Source: Paracoccus acridae
GTDB taxonomy: Bacteria > Pseudomonadota > Alphaproteobacteria > Rhodobacterales > Rhodobacteraceae
Reading direction: 5' to 3'
Assembly (NCBI RefSeq): GCF_014642735.1
Contig: NZ_BMIV01000011.1
Span: forward strand, 1-64,000
DNA length: 64,000 nt
The notes beneath the pieces are model-generated. The model saw nothing but the letters and a program-made list of their open reading frames with translations, was not told where the DNA came from and made no database searches. Both the position numbers and the translations under genes were made by a program. Positions 1-8,666 of the stretch are shown here, one piece after another (within the stretch, counting starts at the first letter, position 1; the number at the start of each line of letters is the position of its first letter).

Positions 1-2
1 CG

Positions 3-62
3 CCGAACGAAGCAGAGGAGGCCTTCTACGCAAGCTTGAACGCAGCCGAAAAAGCAGCCTAA
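3..62 (+). CDS. 3' end of an unidentified CDS (partial)
   Basis: An open frame enters from the left edge and stops at 60-62. It reads PNEAEEAFYASLNAAEKAA, an alanine- and glutamate-rich tail that looks like normal coding sequence. Too little is present to name a family. It abuts an IS256-type remnant, so the gene could itself be part of a rearranged junction. Confidence 0.3.
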   Translation, partial: PNEAEEAFYASLNAAEKAA

Positions 63-229
63 TCATTGAACCACAAACTCTCCGGTAAACCCGGGGCGGT
101 TCAGATCCTCAGGGCGCTCAACACCCTTCAGCAGTTCATCCAGAAGTTCCTTGGAGATCGTCATGCATGCTTCCTTTCGGTGAAGCATGGACCGGATCAC
201 TCATACACAGAAGATCGGACACTCTCCTC
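63..229 (-). mobile_element. IS256-family transposase remnant (N-terminal stub and element end)
   Basis: On the minus strand an ATG at 164 opens a 33-residue frame beginning MTISKELLDELLKGVERPED, which I recognise as the usual start of IS256/Mutator-family transposases, normally about 400 residues long. After roughly 20 residues the similarity is lost and the frame stops at 63. Upstream of the ATG, 165-229 reads like the untranslated end of such an element, with tgtccgatcttctgtgtat on the minus strand next to the broken sigma-factor gene. This is a deletion derivative and cannot be active. A similar end sequence recurs at 7687. Confidence 0.7.
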
Positions 230-505
230 TCCGGTGGTCATGCTGAACCGCGCGGTGGCCGTGATGAAGCTGCGCGGACCGCAGGGGCTCTCATCCTGAC
301 ACAGTCACTCGGGCGTCCGCTAGAAGGCTATTTCTATTATCATGGTGTTCGTGGCACCCTTCTGCGGCAGCTTGGGTGCATAGACGAGGCCCGCGAAGCC
401 TTTGGCCGTGCCCTCGCCCTCGTCAACACACCTGCGGAAGCGAAGCATATCCGAGAGCAACTGGAGCATCTGCAACCAGGACCTGCGGAGCCGCCGCCGC
501 AGTGA
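228..505 (+). pseudogene. C-terminal remnant of an ECF sigma factor (SigJ-like, DUF6596 type), frameshifted
   Basis: In one frame 228-296 encodes SPVVMLNRAVAVMKLRGPQG, the signature of the helical C-terminal domain (DUF6596) of a group of ECF RNA polymerase sigma factors. From about 285 the similarity continues in another frame, including YFYYHGVRGTLLRQLG and EAFGRALALVNTPAEAKHI, to a stop at 503-505. The sigma-2 and sigma-4 regions are missing, and the left boundary coincides with the IS256-type end. Both truncation and a frameshift inactivate it. The reading is from memory of the family. Confidence 0.7.
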
Positions 506-773
506 AGCCGCTATCCTCGTCCTCATCGGAAGAACGGACGGGCGGTATCCCGCCTGTAATCAATTCGGCTTGCAAACTTCCGGGTAGAAAGCGCCATGAG
601 GTCAGACAGATGTCGGGCATACGATGGGTAATGATAACTGTGGCCCAAAACATTGCCACCGCCCAATTAATAAAGAACATCCCAACAATGCAGGCTGCAG
701 GCTGACACACAGTGTCTTTTATTTGTTCGCTGAAGGTTTGAATATTCAGAAAAGCAGTTGCTTCCGCATCAGA
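506..773. other. Convergent intergenic region, nothing recognised
   Basis: The stretch lies between the 3' end of the sigma-factor remnant and the 3' end of the FGGY kinase gene. No convincing coding frame, RNA gene or strong terminator hairpin is visible. Confidence 0.4.
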
Positions 774-2378
774 TCACACCTCGCGACCCTCTCTCAGCGC
801 GGACTGGAGGGCGCAAAAGGTTACGAACCGCATGTCGTGCAGCCGGTTCGCTTCCATGTTAGGCTGATATTCCGCGCCTGGCCGAGACATGGCGGCCATG
901 GCATGCGACATGTCGGGGAAGTGCGCTGCCGCAACTGCACCGATAATGGCTGATCCTAGCAGGACCGGCTCGGCTGCATCGCTGGCAAGCACCGGCCTGC
1001 CCGTACCATCCGCCAGGATCTGGCGAACGATGTTCAACTGCCCTGCGCCACCCGAGATGACGATCCGGTCTACATGCGCCCCAACCTTGTCCTGTGTCTC
1101 GATGATCTGTCGCAAGCCATAGGCGATCCCGCACAATCCGGCGACATAGAGCGACATCAGGCTATCGAGGTCACGTTCCATTCCCAGCCCCGCGACAATT
1201 GCCCGCGCATGGGGATCGGCAAAGGGGGCACGATTGCCAAGAAACTCTGGAACGACATGAAGTCCCTTCGCCAGCGATACCGCATCGGAAAGGCTGGCGA
1301 CCCTGGCAGCCGCCTGCTCGGCAAGCCATATCGGCAGCGGTTGCCCCGCAGCTTTCGCGGCCGTCTCTGCCTCTGGCGCGGCGGGGTGGAAGGCCAGCAG
1401 TTGCTCAATCGCGGCGCCCGCAGCAGATTGCCCGCCTTCGTTCAGCCACATGCCTGGGACCATGGCTTGATAATAGGGGCCCCAGACACCCGACACGAAC
1501 ACGGGATCGCGCGTCGTCGTCATCGTACAGGACGAGGTTCCGAAGACATAGGCGAGGTTGCTTTCCGCAGTTCCGACCATGCCTACGGTCCCGATCCCCC
1601 CGGCGTGGGCATCGATCAGTCCGGCCGCCACCGGAATGCCCGCCCGCAGACCAAGATCGGCGGCGGCATCGGCAGTCAGCCCTTGGCCGAGCGGAGTTCC
1701 CGGCGCGACGACCTGTTGGCCAATCCGGGCAAATCCATCATCCGCTAGATCATCAAGGCCGATTGCGCGAAAATAGCTGGGGTCCCAGCGGTCTTCATGC
1801 GCCAGATAGGTCCATTTGCAGGTCACCGTGCAACTGGAGCGGGCCGGATCGCCGGTCGCTCGCCAGCTGAGGTAATCGGCCAGATCAAAGAACTGCCATG
1901 CCTTTGCATAGGTCTGCGGCATGTTCTCGCGCAACCACAAAAGCTTAGGCGTTTCCATTTCGGGCGAGATGACATTCCCGACATAACGCAGCACCGGGTG
2001 GCCCTGCGCATTGATCCGTTCCGCCTGCGTGACGGCGCGGTGGTCCATCCAGACGATGATGTTGCGCGCCGGGTCGCCCGACCTGCTGACGGTCAGCGGC
2101 TGCCCGTCCCGGCCCAGAACCACCAGCGAACAGGTCGCGTCAAAGCCTATACCGGCGACGGCACCTGCATCCACGCGTGCCGCCCCGACCGCCTCGCGCG
2201 TGGCTGCGCAGACGGCGGACCAGATATCGTCACTGGACTGTTCGGCAATATCGGCGCCTTCGCGCCACAAGGTGATGTCGCGCTTGGCGCTGGACAGCAT
2301 CCGGCCTGTCACATCGAACAGGCCCGCCCGGGCGCTGCCGGTGCCCACATCGATCCCCAGAAAGATTTGATCTGTCAT
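774..2378 (-). CDS. FGGY-family pentulose kinase (D-ribulokinase-like)
   Basis: A 534-residue FGGY carbohydrate kinase that would phosphorylate a ketopentose, most likely D-ribulose to D-ribulose 5-phosphate, with ATP in the cytoplasm. The N-terminal phosphate-binding motif is GIDVGTGSARAGLFD near residue 8. SCTVTCKWTYLAHE lies near residue 190 and GLIDAHAGGIGTVG near 260, as in the YDR109C/human FGGY-type pentulose kinases, whose usual length is 530-550. It is the last gene of the sugar operon, 12 nt after the dehydrogenase stop. With the preceding ribitol-type dehydrogenase it would complete ribitol to ribulose-5-P. Substrate is inferred from context; L-ribulose or xylulose cannot be excluded. 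Confidence 0.82.
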   Translation of the reverse strand: MTDQIFLGIDVGTGSARAGLFDVTGRMLSSAKRDITLWREGADIAEQSSDDIWSAVCAATREAVGAARVDAGAVAGIGFDATCSLVVLGRDGQPLTVSRSGDPARNIIVWMDHRAVTQAERINAQGHPVLRYVGNVISPEMETPKLLWLRENMPQTYAKAWQFFDLADYLSWRATGDPARSSCTVTCKWTYLAHEDRWDPSYFRAIGLDDLADDGFARIGQQVVAPGTPLGQGLTADAAADLGLRAGIPVAAGLIDAHAGGIGTVGMVGTAESNLAYVFGTSSCTMTTTRDPVFVSGVWGPYYQAMVPGMWLNEGGQSAAGAAIEQLLAFHPAAPEAETAAKAAGQPLPIWLAEQAAARVASLSDAVSLAKGLHVVPEFLGNRAPFADPHARAIVAGLGMERDLDSLMSLYVAGLCGIAYGLRQIIETQDKVGAHVDRIVISGGAGQLNIVRQILADGTGRPVLASDAAEPVLLGSAIIGAVAAAHFPDMSHAMAAMSRPGAEYQPNMEANRLHDMRFVTFCALQSALREGREV

Positions 2379-2390
2379 TCTCGGCCTCTC

Positions 2391-3119
2391 TTACAGATCA
2401 ACGCTATTGGGCAGGATCACCAGGTCCCGGATCACCACACCCTTAGGTCGAGTCAGCATGAACAGCACCGCCTCGGCCACTTCGGTCGGCTGCATCAGAG
2501 ATCCGTTTGCCAGGGCCTCCTCCATCTTGGCCTTGGGCCAGTCATCCAGAAGGGCCGTGACCACCGGTCCCGGCAGGACCGCGCCCATTCGCACGCCATG
2601 TGGCGCCACCTGCCGACGTGTCGCATGCAGGAACGCCTGCACCGCGAATTTCGAGGCGGTATAGACCGGCTCCCACACGACCGGCACGACGCCCGCCACC
2701 GACGAGGTAAAGATGATGTCTCCGGTCTTGCGTTCGATCATGCCGGGCAGGACGGCGCGAACGCTGCGGAAGGCTGCGTTGATGTTGAGATTCAGCATCC
2801 GGTCCCAGGCATCGGGATTGCCCTGGGCCGCAGGGCCGCCGATATAGGCGCCGGCATTGGCATGGAAGATATCGACGGGGCCAACCAGTTCCGCGATCCG
2901 GTCGGCGATCGTATCCACTTGCGGGCCGTCCAGCAGGTCGATCACCAGCGGATGCGCGTTTGGGCCGATTTCGGCGCACAGCCGTTCCAGCCGGTCGGCG
3001 GCGCGGTCGATCAAAACCACGCGGGCACCGGCATTTGCCATTGCGCGCGCGCATTCCAGCCCGATCCCTGAAGCCGCGCCGGTGACCGCGGCAACCCTGC
3101 CGTTCAATTGTTCAGCCAT
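2391..3119 (-). CDS. Short-chain dehydrogenase, ribitol 2-dehydrogenase-like
   Basis: A classical SDR of 242 residues. It has the NAD-binding TGAASGIG near residue 13 and the active-site set with Ser in TSSVAGVV and the Tyr-x-x-x-Lys motif as YTASKF. The likely reaction is oxidation of ribitol to D-ribulose, because the gene sits between a sugar ABC transporter and a pentulose kinase. The ATG at 3119 is preferred over further upstream codons because taaggaaggagaag precedes it as a strong ribosome-binding site. The upstream permease stops 13 nt earlier. Specificity among polyols is inferred; the SDR family call is secure. Confidence 0.8.
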   Translation of the reverse strand: MAEQLNGRVAAVTGAASGIGLECARAMANAGARVVLIDRAADRLERLCAEIGPNAHPLVIDLLDGPQVDTIADRIAELVGPVDIFHANAGAYIGGPAAQGNPDAWDRMLNLNINAAFRSVRAVLPGMIERKTGDIIFTSSVAGVVPVVWEPVYTASKFAVQAFLHATRRQVAPHGVRMGAVLPGPVVTALLDDWPKAKMEEALANGSLMQPTEVAEAVLFMLTRPKGVVIRDLVILPNSVDL

Positions 3120-3132
3120 GTCTTCTCCTTCC

Positions 3133-4380
3133 TTATGCGCGCCCGTGGCTTGCGCGCGACTGACGCGCCAGCGAGTCGACAATCACCGCAACCGCCAGCA
3201 CAGCTCCGGTAATCATGTAGCGGAGCGACGAGCTGAGGTTCAGCAGTGTCAGCCCGTTCGAGATTGCCTGGATGACGATCACGCCCAACAGCGCCGACCA
3301 GGCGGACCCGCGCCCGCCGAACAGCGAGGTTCCCCCGATCACTGCGGCGGCGATGGCGTTCAGGTTCACGTCCCCCGTCCCCGCCTGCTGGCTTGACGAA
3401 GCCAGCCGCGAGGCGGCCAGCATCCCCCCAAGTGCCGCCAGGGTTGAACACAGCATAAAGGCCGAAATGCGGATACGGTGCACGTCGATGCCGGACCGGC
3501 GAGCGGCCTCGCGATTGCCGCCCACGGCAAACATGGCGCGACCCCATTTCGTGCGGGTCAGAGCATAGTTCATCCCCACCACCAGTGCCACGAACAGGCC
3601 GAACATCCACGGAATGCCGCGCCCCTGGTTCAGGTAATGGACCGCGACAAGCAAAAGCACGGTGAGAATGCCGGATTTCGCCAGCAGGACCGACATGCCT
3701 CCGGGGTTCGACAGATTCACGGCGGCGCGCCTGCGCATCCGGTCGATGCCCAGCCACAGCATCAGCGCGCCGGGCGCAATGGCCAGCAGATAGCTGAACC
3801 ACGCAGGCATGACATAGATCTGCCCGAAACGGACCATGACCGAGGCATAGGGCAGGTTGATCGAACCGGTCGATCCCAGCAGATATAGCTGAAGACCGAG
3901 CATCGCCAGAAGCCCCGCCAGCGTAGAGACAAAGCTGGGCATTCCGAAGCGGTTGAGCAGCGTCGCATAAACCAGCCCCATGAAAGCGCCGGCCGCAAGC
4001 GCAACCAGGATCGCCAGCGGGACCGGCAGCCCTATCTTGACCCAGATCACGCCCAGGATGGCCGAGGCAAGTCCGCTCATCGAGCCGACTGACAAGTCGA
4101 TCTCGCCCAGGATTAGGACGCAGACGATGCCCAGCGAGATGCAGCCAACGGCGGCCGCGTCGAATAGAAGGTTCGCCAGGTTGTTCGGCGCCAGGAAGAC
4201 CGGGTTCAGCGACCAGAAGACCGTGGCGATCAGCACCAGGCCGACGATGACGGGCAGCATCCCCAGATCGCCCGACCGGACCCGATCGATGAACCCGCGG
4301 ATCGCACCCAAGAGGTCTTCATCGTGCCGCACGCGGCTGTCTGACCGGTCCAGGGCAGGCTGGCTGTTCGGCTGGGTCAT
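3133..4380 (-). CDS. Sugar ABC transporter permease (RbsC/XylH family)
   Basis: A 415-residue inner-membrane permease with about ten hydrophobic segments, beginning after a roughly 40-residue polar N-terminus. [17 protein letters not shown] near residue 115 and [16 protein letters not shown] near residue 290 are typical of ribose/xylose-type permeases. The length is closer to XylH (about 390) than to RbsC (about 320). The start codon overlaps the stop of the ATPase gene (ATGA), so the two are translationally coupled. It works with the ATPase and the periplasmic binding protein upstream. Confidence 0.88.
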   Translation of the reverse strand: MTQPNSQPALDRSDSRVRHDEDLLGAIRGFIDRVRSGDLGMLPVIVGLVLIATVFWSLNPVFLAPNNLANLLFDAAAVGCISLGIVCVLILGEIDLSVGSMSGLASAILGVIWVKIGLPVPLAILVALAAGAFMGLVYATLLNRFGMPSFVSTLAGLLAMLGLQLYLLGSTGSINLPYASVMVRFGQIYVMPAWFSYLLAIAPGALMLWLGIDRMRRRAAVNLSNPGGMSVLLAKSGILTVLLLVAVHYLNQGRGIPWMFGLFVALVVGMNYALTRTKWGRAMFAVGGNREAARRSGIDVHRIRISAFMLCSTLAALGGMLAASRLASSSQQAGTGDVNLNAIAAAVIGGTSLFGGRGSAWSALLGVIVIQAISNGLTLLNLSSSLRYMITGAVLAVAVIVDSLARQSRASHGRA

Positions 4381-5174
4381 GTTAGGTCTCCCGCAGGTTC
4401 CAGTTTGCGCGCCTGGCGGCGCGACACTGCGTTTTCAGTGGCCCCCGTGATGGCGGCGATCAGGTCGGAATTCGAATCGGCGGCCGTGAAGACGCCGTTG
4501 TTGCGGCCTAGACGCAGGACGACGATGCGGTCGGCGACCGCGCGTACGTCCTCCATGTTGTGCGAGATCAGGATGACCCCCAAGTCGCGGTCGCGCACCC
4601 GTTCGATCAGGTTCAGCACCTCGGCTGTCTGCGCAACGCCCAGTGCGGCAGTCGGCTCGTCCAGCATGATGATGCGCGGATTGGTCAGCAGCGACCGCGC
4701 AATGGCAACGGTCTGGCGCTGCCCGCCCGACAAAGAGGCAATGGGTTCGCGGACCGACGGAATGCGGGCCGAAAGCTCGCGCAGCAGCGTCCAGGCCTGA
4801 ACCTCCATCTGCACCTCGTCCAAGGCCCAGGGCGACAATTCCTGACCCAGGAACAGGTTCGCCACCACATCCAGGTTCTCGCACAGGGCCAGATCCTGAA
4901 ACACCGTAGCGATGCCCAGTTCGATTGCCTTTCCCGGGCTGTCCATCGACACAGGCTTGCCCATGAACTCGATCATGCCGCTGCTCGGCTGATGGACTCC
5001 TGCCAGCACCTTGACCAGCGTGGACTTGCCGGCGCCGTTATCTCCGACCAAGGCCACAACTTCGCCCGGATACACGTCCAGCTCGATATCTTCCAAGGCC
5101 TGCACGGCGCCAAACTGCTTAGATACTCCGCGCAACTTCAAAATCGGCTGTGCTGAACTCTGGCTCTCGGCCAT
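4377..5174 (-). CDS. Sugar ABC transporter ATP-binding protein
   Basis: A 265-residue single-domain ABC ATPase. Walker A is GDNGAGKST, the signature is LSGGQRQTVAIARSL, Walker B is IIMLDEPTAAL, and a switch His lies in ILISHNMEDV. Single-domain ATPases of this carbohydrate uptake class resemble the FrcA type rather than the fused two-domain RbsA type. The start at 5174 follows ggggaaggaggcaggtg. It lies between the binding-protein and permease genes and overlaps the permease start by 4 nt. Confidence 0.9.
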   Translation of the reverse strand: MAESQSSAQPILKLRGVSKQFGAVQALEDIELDVYPGEVVALVGDNGAGKSTLVKVLAGVHQPSSGMIEFMGKPVSMDSPGKAIELGIATVFQDLALCENLDVVANLFLGQELSPWALDEVQMEVQAWTLLRELSARIPSVREPIASLSGGQRQTVAIARSLLTNPRIIMLDEPTAALGVAQTAEVLNLIERVRDRDLGVILISHNMEDVRAVADRIVVLRLGRNNGVFTAADSNSDLIAAITGATENAVSRRQARKLEPAGDLT

Positions 5175-5232
5175 CACCTGCCTCCTTCCCCAAAAGACGC
5201 GCGGGCGCCCAGGGCGCACGCGCGGTATCGCG

Positions 5233-6282
5233 TTACTGAAGAATGCCCAGTTCGCGGCAGGCATCTGCGTAATCGGCGGTGCAGACCTCCTCGGGCGTCT
5301 GGATGCCCTTGTCGAAGATCTCTGCCTTGATGTTCTCACGCGTGACCACGGCAGGGACGAACAACTCTGACGGCGTGTCATACAGCGTGGTCTTCGCCTC
5401 GGGCGTTTCGCCCTTCAGGAAGGCCACCGCAACTTCGGCGGCGGCACGCGCCACGATCTCGGACGGTTTCGAGATGGTGTTGTACTGATCGCCCGCGATG
5501 ATCAGTTGCAGCGCGGCGATGGTCGCGTCGTTGCCCGTGACCGGCGGCAGCGGATCAACGCCCGCAGCCTTCAGCGCGGCAATGGCGCCGCCGGCGGTGC
5601 CGTCATTAGCCGCGACGATGCCCTTGATGTCAGCGCCGAAGCGGTTGATCTGACCGGCTGTGAATTCCTGCGCCTTGGGCGGCGCCCAGTCCGGCGTGTC
5701 GTATTCGGCCAAGGTCTTGTATTCTGATGCATCCAGTGCTGCATCAATACCGTCGCGGATCAGGCCGGCGGCCGCGTCGGTGGGCGAGCCGTTGATCTGC
5801 AGCACCCCTGCCCCAGCGGGCACGCCTTCGGCCTTCATATGATCGACCAGCGACTGCGCGATGGCCTGACCGATCCCCTTGTTGTCGAACGACACATAGT
5901 AATCCGCCGGCATGTCCGGGATGGGCCGGTCATAGGCAATGACCCTCACGTCCTGGGACTGGGCCATCTGCACCAGCCCAGCCGCCGCCGCCGAATCCAC
6001 CGGGTCCAGCACCACGATCTTCGCGCCCTGTGCGATGACCGAGTTGAACTGCTGCTGCTGCAGCGACACATCCGCATTGGCGTTCTGATAGATTACCGTG
6101 CAGTCGGGGCACAGCTCCTCGAGCGCGGCTTTGAAGCCCGGAAAATCGTGCTGCTCATAGCGGGTCGAGGCTTGGTCGGGCATCAGGAAGGCGATAGTCG
6201 CAGCCTCCTGAGCCAAGGCCGTGCCAGCCAGCAGCGTCGTGGCAACAAACGATGCCGCCGCGATCGGGAATGTCGATGTCAT
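5233..6282 (-). CDS. Periplasmic sugar-binding protein (XylF/RbsB type)
   Basis: A 349-residue binding protein with an N-terminal signal peptide cleaved after ALAQE-type residues near position 24. Segments such as FLMPDQASTRYEQHDFPGF, QGAKIVVLDPVDSAAAAGL and IVAANDGTAGGAIAAL match the type I periplasmic sugar-binding fold of the XylF group. Two Cys in LCPDC and two near the C-terminus could form disulfides. It is the first gene of the pentitol operon, with a ribosome-binding site gaggaggagac, and lies opposite the LacI-type regulator gene. It would deliver the pentitol or pentose to the permease. Confidence 0.85.
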   Translation of the reverse strand: MTSTFPIAAASFVATTLLAGTALAQEAATIAFLMPDQASTRYEQHDFPGFKAALEELCPDCTVIYQNANADVSLQQQQFNSVIAQGAKIVVLDPVDSAAAAGLVQMAQSQDVRVIAYDRPIPDMPADYYVSFDNKGIGQAIAQSLVDHMKAEGVPAGAGVLQINGSPTDAAAGLIRDGIDAALDASEYKTLAEYDTPDWAPPKAQEFTAGQINRFGADIKGIVAANDGTAGGAIAALKAAGVDPLPPVTGNDATIAALQLIIAGDQYNTISKPSEIVARAAAEVAVAFLKGETPEAKTTLYDTPSELFVPAVVTRENIKAEIFDKGIQTPEEVCTADYADACRELGILQ

Positions 6283-6405
6283 CCTTGTCTCCTCCTCATG
6301 TCGGGGCGGGTCCTGTGCCCAACCGGCGCCACCAGATCAGGGCGTTCGGTCGCCGAGCATAGGTCGCATCCACGAATATGCAGACGCCCTCCTCCTGGAT
6401 TGCGC

Positions 6406-6435
6406 CATCGATACAGCATGTATGCTCAATCGATG
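6406..6435. promoter_or_regulatory. 30-bp near-palindromic operator between the sugar operon and its LacI-type regulator
   Basis: Nested inverted repeats share one centre. The outer arms CATCGAT (6406-6412) and ATCGATG (6429-6435) pair perfectly; so do the inner arms AGCAT (6415-6419) and ATGCT (6422-6426). Twenty-four of 30 positions fit the dyad. It lies 124 nt upstream of the binding-protein start and 88 nt upstream of the regulator start. LacI-family proteins bind such dyads as dimers, so this is the probable site for the regulator at 6524. Confidence 0.65.
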
Positions 6436-6523
6436 AAGCAAAATTGTCTTAGGTTGTTTTTCCTGTCAAGGTGCCAAGACAGCCAGTCCTGCTACGCCGA
6501 AGCTTTCTTGCGACGAGAATCCC

Positions 6524-7537
6524 ATGGCCGAGATCGATGACAGTCCCCCGCGCCGGCCCACGATCTACGATCTGGCCCAGATCGCTGGCACCAGCCCCAG
6601 TGCAGTCAGCGCCGTTCTGAACGGCAGCTGGAAAAAGCGCCGCATCAGCACCCGCCTGGCCGAGCGGATCAGCCGGATCGCCGAAGAACAGGGCTATGCA
6701 GTGAACCTACAGGCCAGCATGTTGCGCCGCGAACGTTCCCGCATCATCGGCATGATCATCCCGAAATACGACAACCGCTATTTCGGCGCCATCGCTGAAG
6801 GCTTTGAAGCGATGGCCCGCGAGCGCGGCTTGTTCCCCGTCATAACCTGCACGCAACGCGACCCCGCGCTTGAAGTGGAAGCCGCACGCGAGATGATGTC
6901 CTATCAGGCAGAATGCCTGATTGCGACAGGGGCCACTGACCCGGACCGGATCGCCAACATCTGCACATCGGCCGGTGTGCGCAGCATCAATCTGGATCTT
7001 CCGGGAACCACGGCGCCGTCAGTGGTCTCGGACAACTTTCAAGCCGCGCGGGACCTGACCAGGTTTATCCTGGAGCGCATAAAGCAGGATTTCGGCGTCT
7101 TGGCCCCGCTTTATTTCATCGGCGGCCGCGCACAGGATCATAACACGCGAGAACGCCTTCGCGGGTTTATCTGCGCCCACGAAGACATGGGCCTTACGGT
7201 GCCTTCCGCCTACTGCTTCATGCATGGCTATTCGGCAAGCAAGACCGAAGCGGCGCTTGCCGAAACCGGGATCGACGAGCGTTGTGGAATGTTCATCAAC
7301 TCCACGATTGCCTTGGAGGGATTTGTCCGCTGGTTCCACAGCCTGGCGGCCCCTCCTGAGTTCCGCTTCGGGTGCTTCGATTGGGACCCTTTCGCACGCT
7401 TCCTGCCGCAAAACATCGGCATGATGCGTCAAGACGTCGATACCATGCTGGCCAAGGTATTTGAATTCGTGGAGCACGCGCCGTCTGGCACGGTGAACAT
7501 CAAAATCCCCTGCATCTTCGAAGCTGCAAATGGTTGA
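6524..7537 (+). CDS. LacI-family transcriptional regulator of the pentitol operon
   Basis: A 337-residue regulator. The N-terminal helix-turn-helix reads PTIYDLAQIAGTSPSAVSAV, followed by a hinge-like region near residue 60 and a periplasmic-binding-protein-like effector domain to the end. The HTH has Ser-Ala-Val-Ser-Ala-Val in the recognition helix, and a basic KKRR follows it. It is transcribed away from the sugar ABC operon and almost certainly senses its substrate. The start at 6524 has only a weak upstream purine run. It has no close downstream partner and is followed by IS debris. Confidence 0.85.
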   Translation: MAEIDDSPPRRPTIYDLAQIAGTSPSAVSAVLNGSWKKRRISTRLAERISRIAEEQGYAVNLQASMLRRERSRIIGMIIPKYDNRYFGAIAEGFEAMARERGLFPVITCTQRDPALEVEAAREMMSYQAECLIATGATDPDRIANICTSAGVRSINLDLPGTTAPSVVSDNFQAARDLTRFILERIKQDFGVLAPLYFIGGRAQDHNTRERLRGFICAHEDMGLTVPSAYCFMHGYSASKTEAALAETGIDERCGMFINSTIALEGFVRWFHSLAAPPEFRFGCFDWDPFARFLPQNIGMMRQDVDTMLAKVFEFVEHAPSGTVNIKIPCIFEAANG

Positions 7538-7686
7538 GGGCGAGTTTTGATGTCGGAGAAGATCCTGTGTTTGATCTCATAGGTTGGTAGCGTGATCCTT
7601 TTTGGCGAATCGTAGGACGCCCTCCTGCACGATCAATCTGACTGACTGAAAGCTTCGCTTCACACGGTCCGACGATCTTGGCCGCG

Positions 7687-7725
7687 ACTGTCCGATCTTC
7701 TATGTATTCCATGTCCGGTTCATCC
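7687..7725 (+). mobile_element. Solo insertion-sequence end resembling the IS256-type end at the left edge
   Basis: The plus strand reads tgtccgatcttctatgtat followed eight bases later by tccgg. The IS256-type end near 190-229, read on the minus strand, has tgtccgatcttctgtgtat and then tccgg at the same spacing. No transposase is attached. It looks like a fragment left by deletion, with the inner side pointing right. The rest of 7538-7686 holds nothing I recognise. Confidence 0.4.
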
Positions 7726-7731
7726 GTCAGT

Positions 7732-7959
7732 TCATCGGATCCACTTAAAGACATGAGCTTTTCGCCGGTCGATGAACCGCCAAAAGATCGTCCTCACATC
7801 GCCCAACCGTCCAGGCAGATCCTGCCTTGGGCTGCCTGTCCGTGCAATCCACAGCACTGCTTCGATAAACAATCGATTGTGACAGCCGCTACGCCCAGAA
7901 ACGGCCCGATTGCCCGAGCAACACGGTTCTATCATCGCCCATTCGGCGTCCGTCAGCAT
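7732..7959 (-). mobile_element. IS5-family transposase remnant (N-terminal part)
   Basis: From an ATG at 7959 the minus strand encodes MLTDAEWAMIEPCCSGN, then NRLFIEAVLWIARTGSPRQD and LPGRLGDVRTIFWRF. This is the usual N-terminal domain of IS5/IS427-type transposases. Similarity ends after about 65 residues of the roughly 260 expected, and the frame stops at 7732. The DDE catalytic domain is gone. The upstream 7960-7997 probably holds the element's untranslated end. Confidence 0.75.
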
Positions 7960-7997
7960 ATTGCGATTCAGACTGGGTGTGAATCACATCCACGCTG

Positions 7998-8016
7998 CCT
8001 TGTGGATCTCCACAGG
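7998..8016 (-). terminator. Possible terminator hairpin of the otn operon
   Basis: An inverted repeat TGTGGA-TC-TCCACA with flanking CC/GG pairs sits directly after the otnC stop codon at 8019. There is no clear run of T, so intrinsic termination is uncertain. It could also be part of the neighbouring IS5 end. Confidence 0.35.
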
Positions 8017-8018
8017 CC

Positions 8019-8666
8019 CTAGATCCCCCACGCTACATCATGAATGCGGATCAGTCCCGCCACCTGCTCGGGCGTCAGTATATTGTGAGTCGTCCTGCGC
8101 AGAAGCATGGCTAGGCGGGCGGTGGCCTCAAGTTCCTCAATGGCGTTGCAAGCGGCTTCCAAGTCAAGGCCCGCCACGACGGGGCCGTGATTCGCCAGCA
8201 TCACAGCCGACCGCTTGCCTGCCAGTCCGCGCACCGCATCGCCAATGGCAGGATCGCCGGGTCGAAAATAAGGCAGCAGCTTGACCCTGCCCAGTTGCAT
8301 GACAGCATAAGGGGTGATCGGCGGCAGGAAGTCGTCTGCATCTACATCAGGCAGCGTGGACAGGGCAACGGAATGGCAGGAATGCAGGTGGACCACCGCC
8401 GCCGTACGGCCTCTTGTTTCATAAAAGGCCGTGTGCAGCGGCATTTCCTTGGTCGGCTTGTCCCCGCCGACATGCAGCCCGGCTGCGTCAAAACGCGACA
8501 GGCGCGCGGGATCGAGCCTGCCGAAGCTTGTCCCGGTGGGGCTGACCAGCAGCCCTCCATCCTCAGTCCGGGCGCTGATATTTCCGGTCGAGCCATGCGT
8601 CAGGCCTCGGTCGTATAGTGACCCGGCTAGACTGCAGATGCGTTCTCGCAGGGCCGCGTCGCTCAT
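8019..8666 (-). CDS. otnC: Class II aldolase/adducin-family decarboxylase, OtnC-like (3-oxo-tetronate 4-phosphate decarboxylase)
   Basis: A 215-residue class II aldolase-family protein. Known OtnC enzymes decarboxylate 3-oxo-tetronate 4-phosphate to dihydroxyacetone phosphate. The metal-binding region shows VVHLHSCHSVALS near residue 90 and MLANHGPVVAG near residue 155. GSTGNISAR and LVSPTGTSFGRLDP near the N-terminus match the phosphate-binding loops. The start overlaps the otnK stop (ATGA). It is the last gene of the operon. Substrate is inferred from the otnK pairing; other fuculose-phosphate-aldolase-like activities are possible from sequence alone. Confidence 0.8.
   Translation of the reverse strand: MSDAALRERICSLAGSLYDRGLTHGSTGNISARTEDGGLLVSPTGTSFGRLDPARLSRFDAAGLHVGGDKPTKEMPLHTAFYETRGRTAAVVHLHSCHSVALSTLPDVDADDFLPPITPYAVMQLGRVKLLPYFRPGDPAIGDAVRGLAGKRSAVMLANHGPVVAGLDLEAACNAIEELEATARLAMLLRRTTHNILTPEQVAGLIRIHDVAWGI

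Noticed and set aside
1797..3071. Long plus-strand open frame opposite the FGGY kinase and dehydrogenase genes
   Set aside because: It is the antisense of two well-supported genes; the composition is rich in His, Arg and Gly as expected of a shadow frame in GC-rich DNA.
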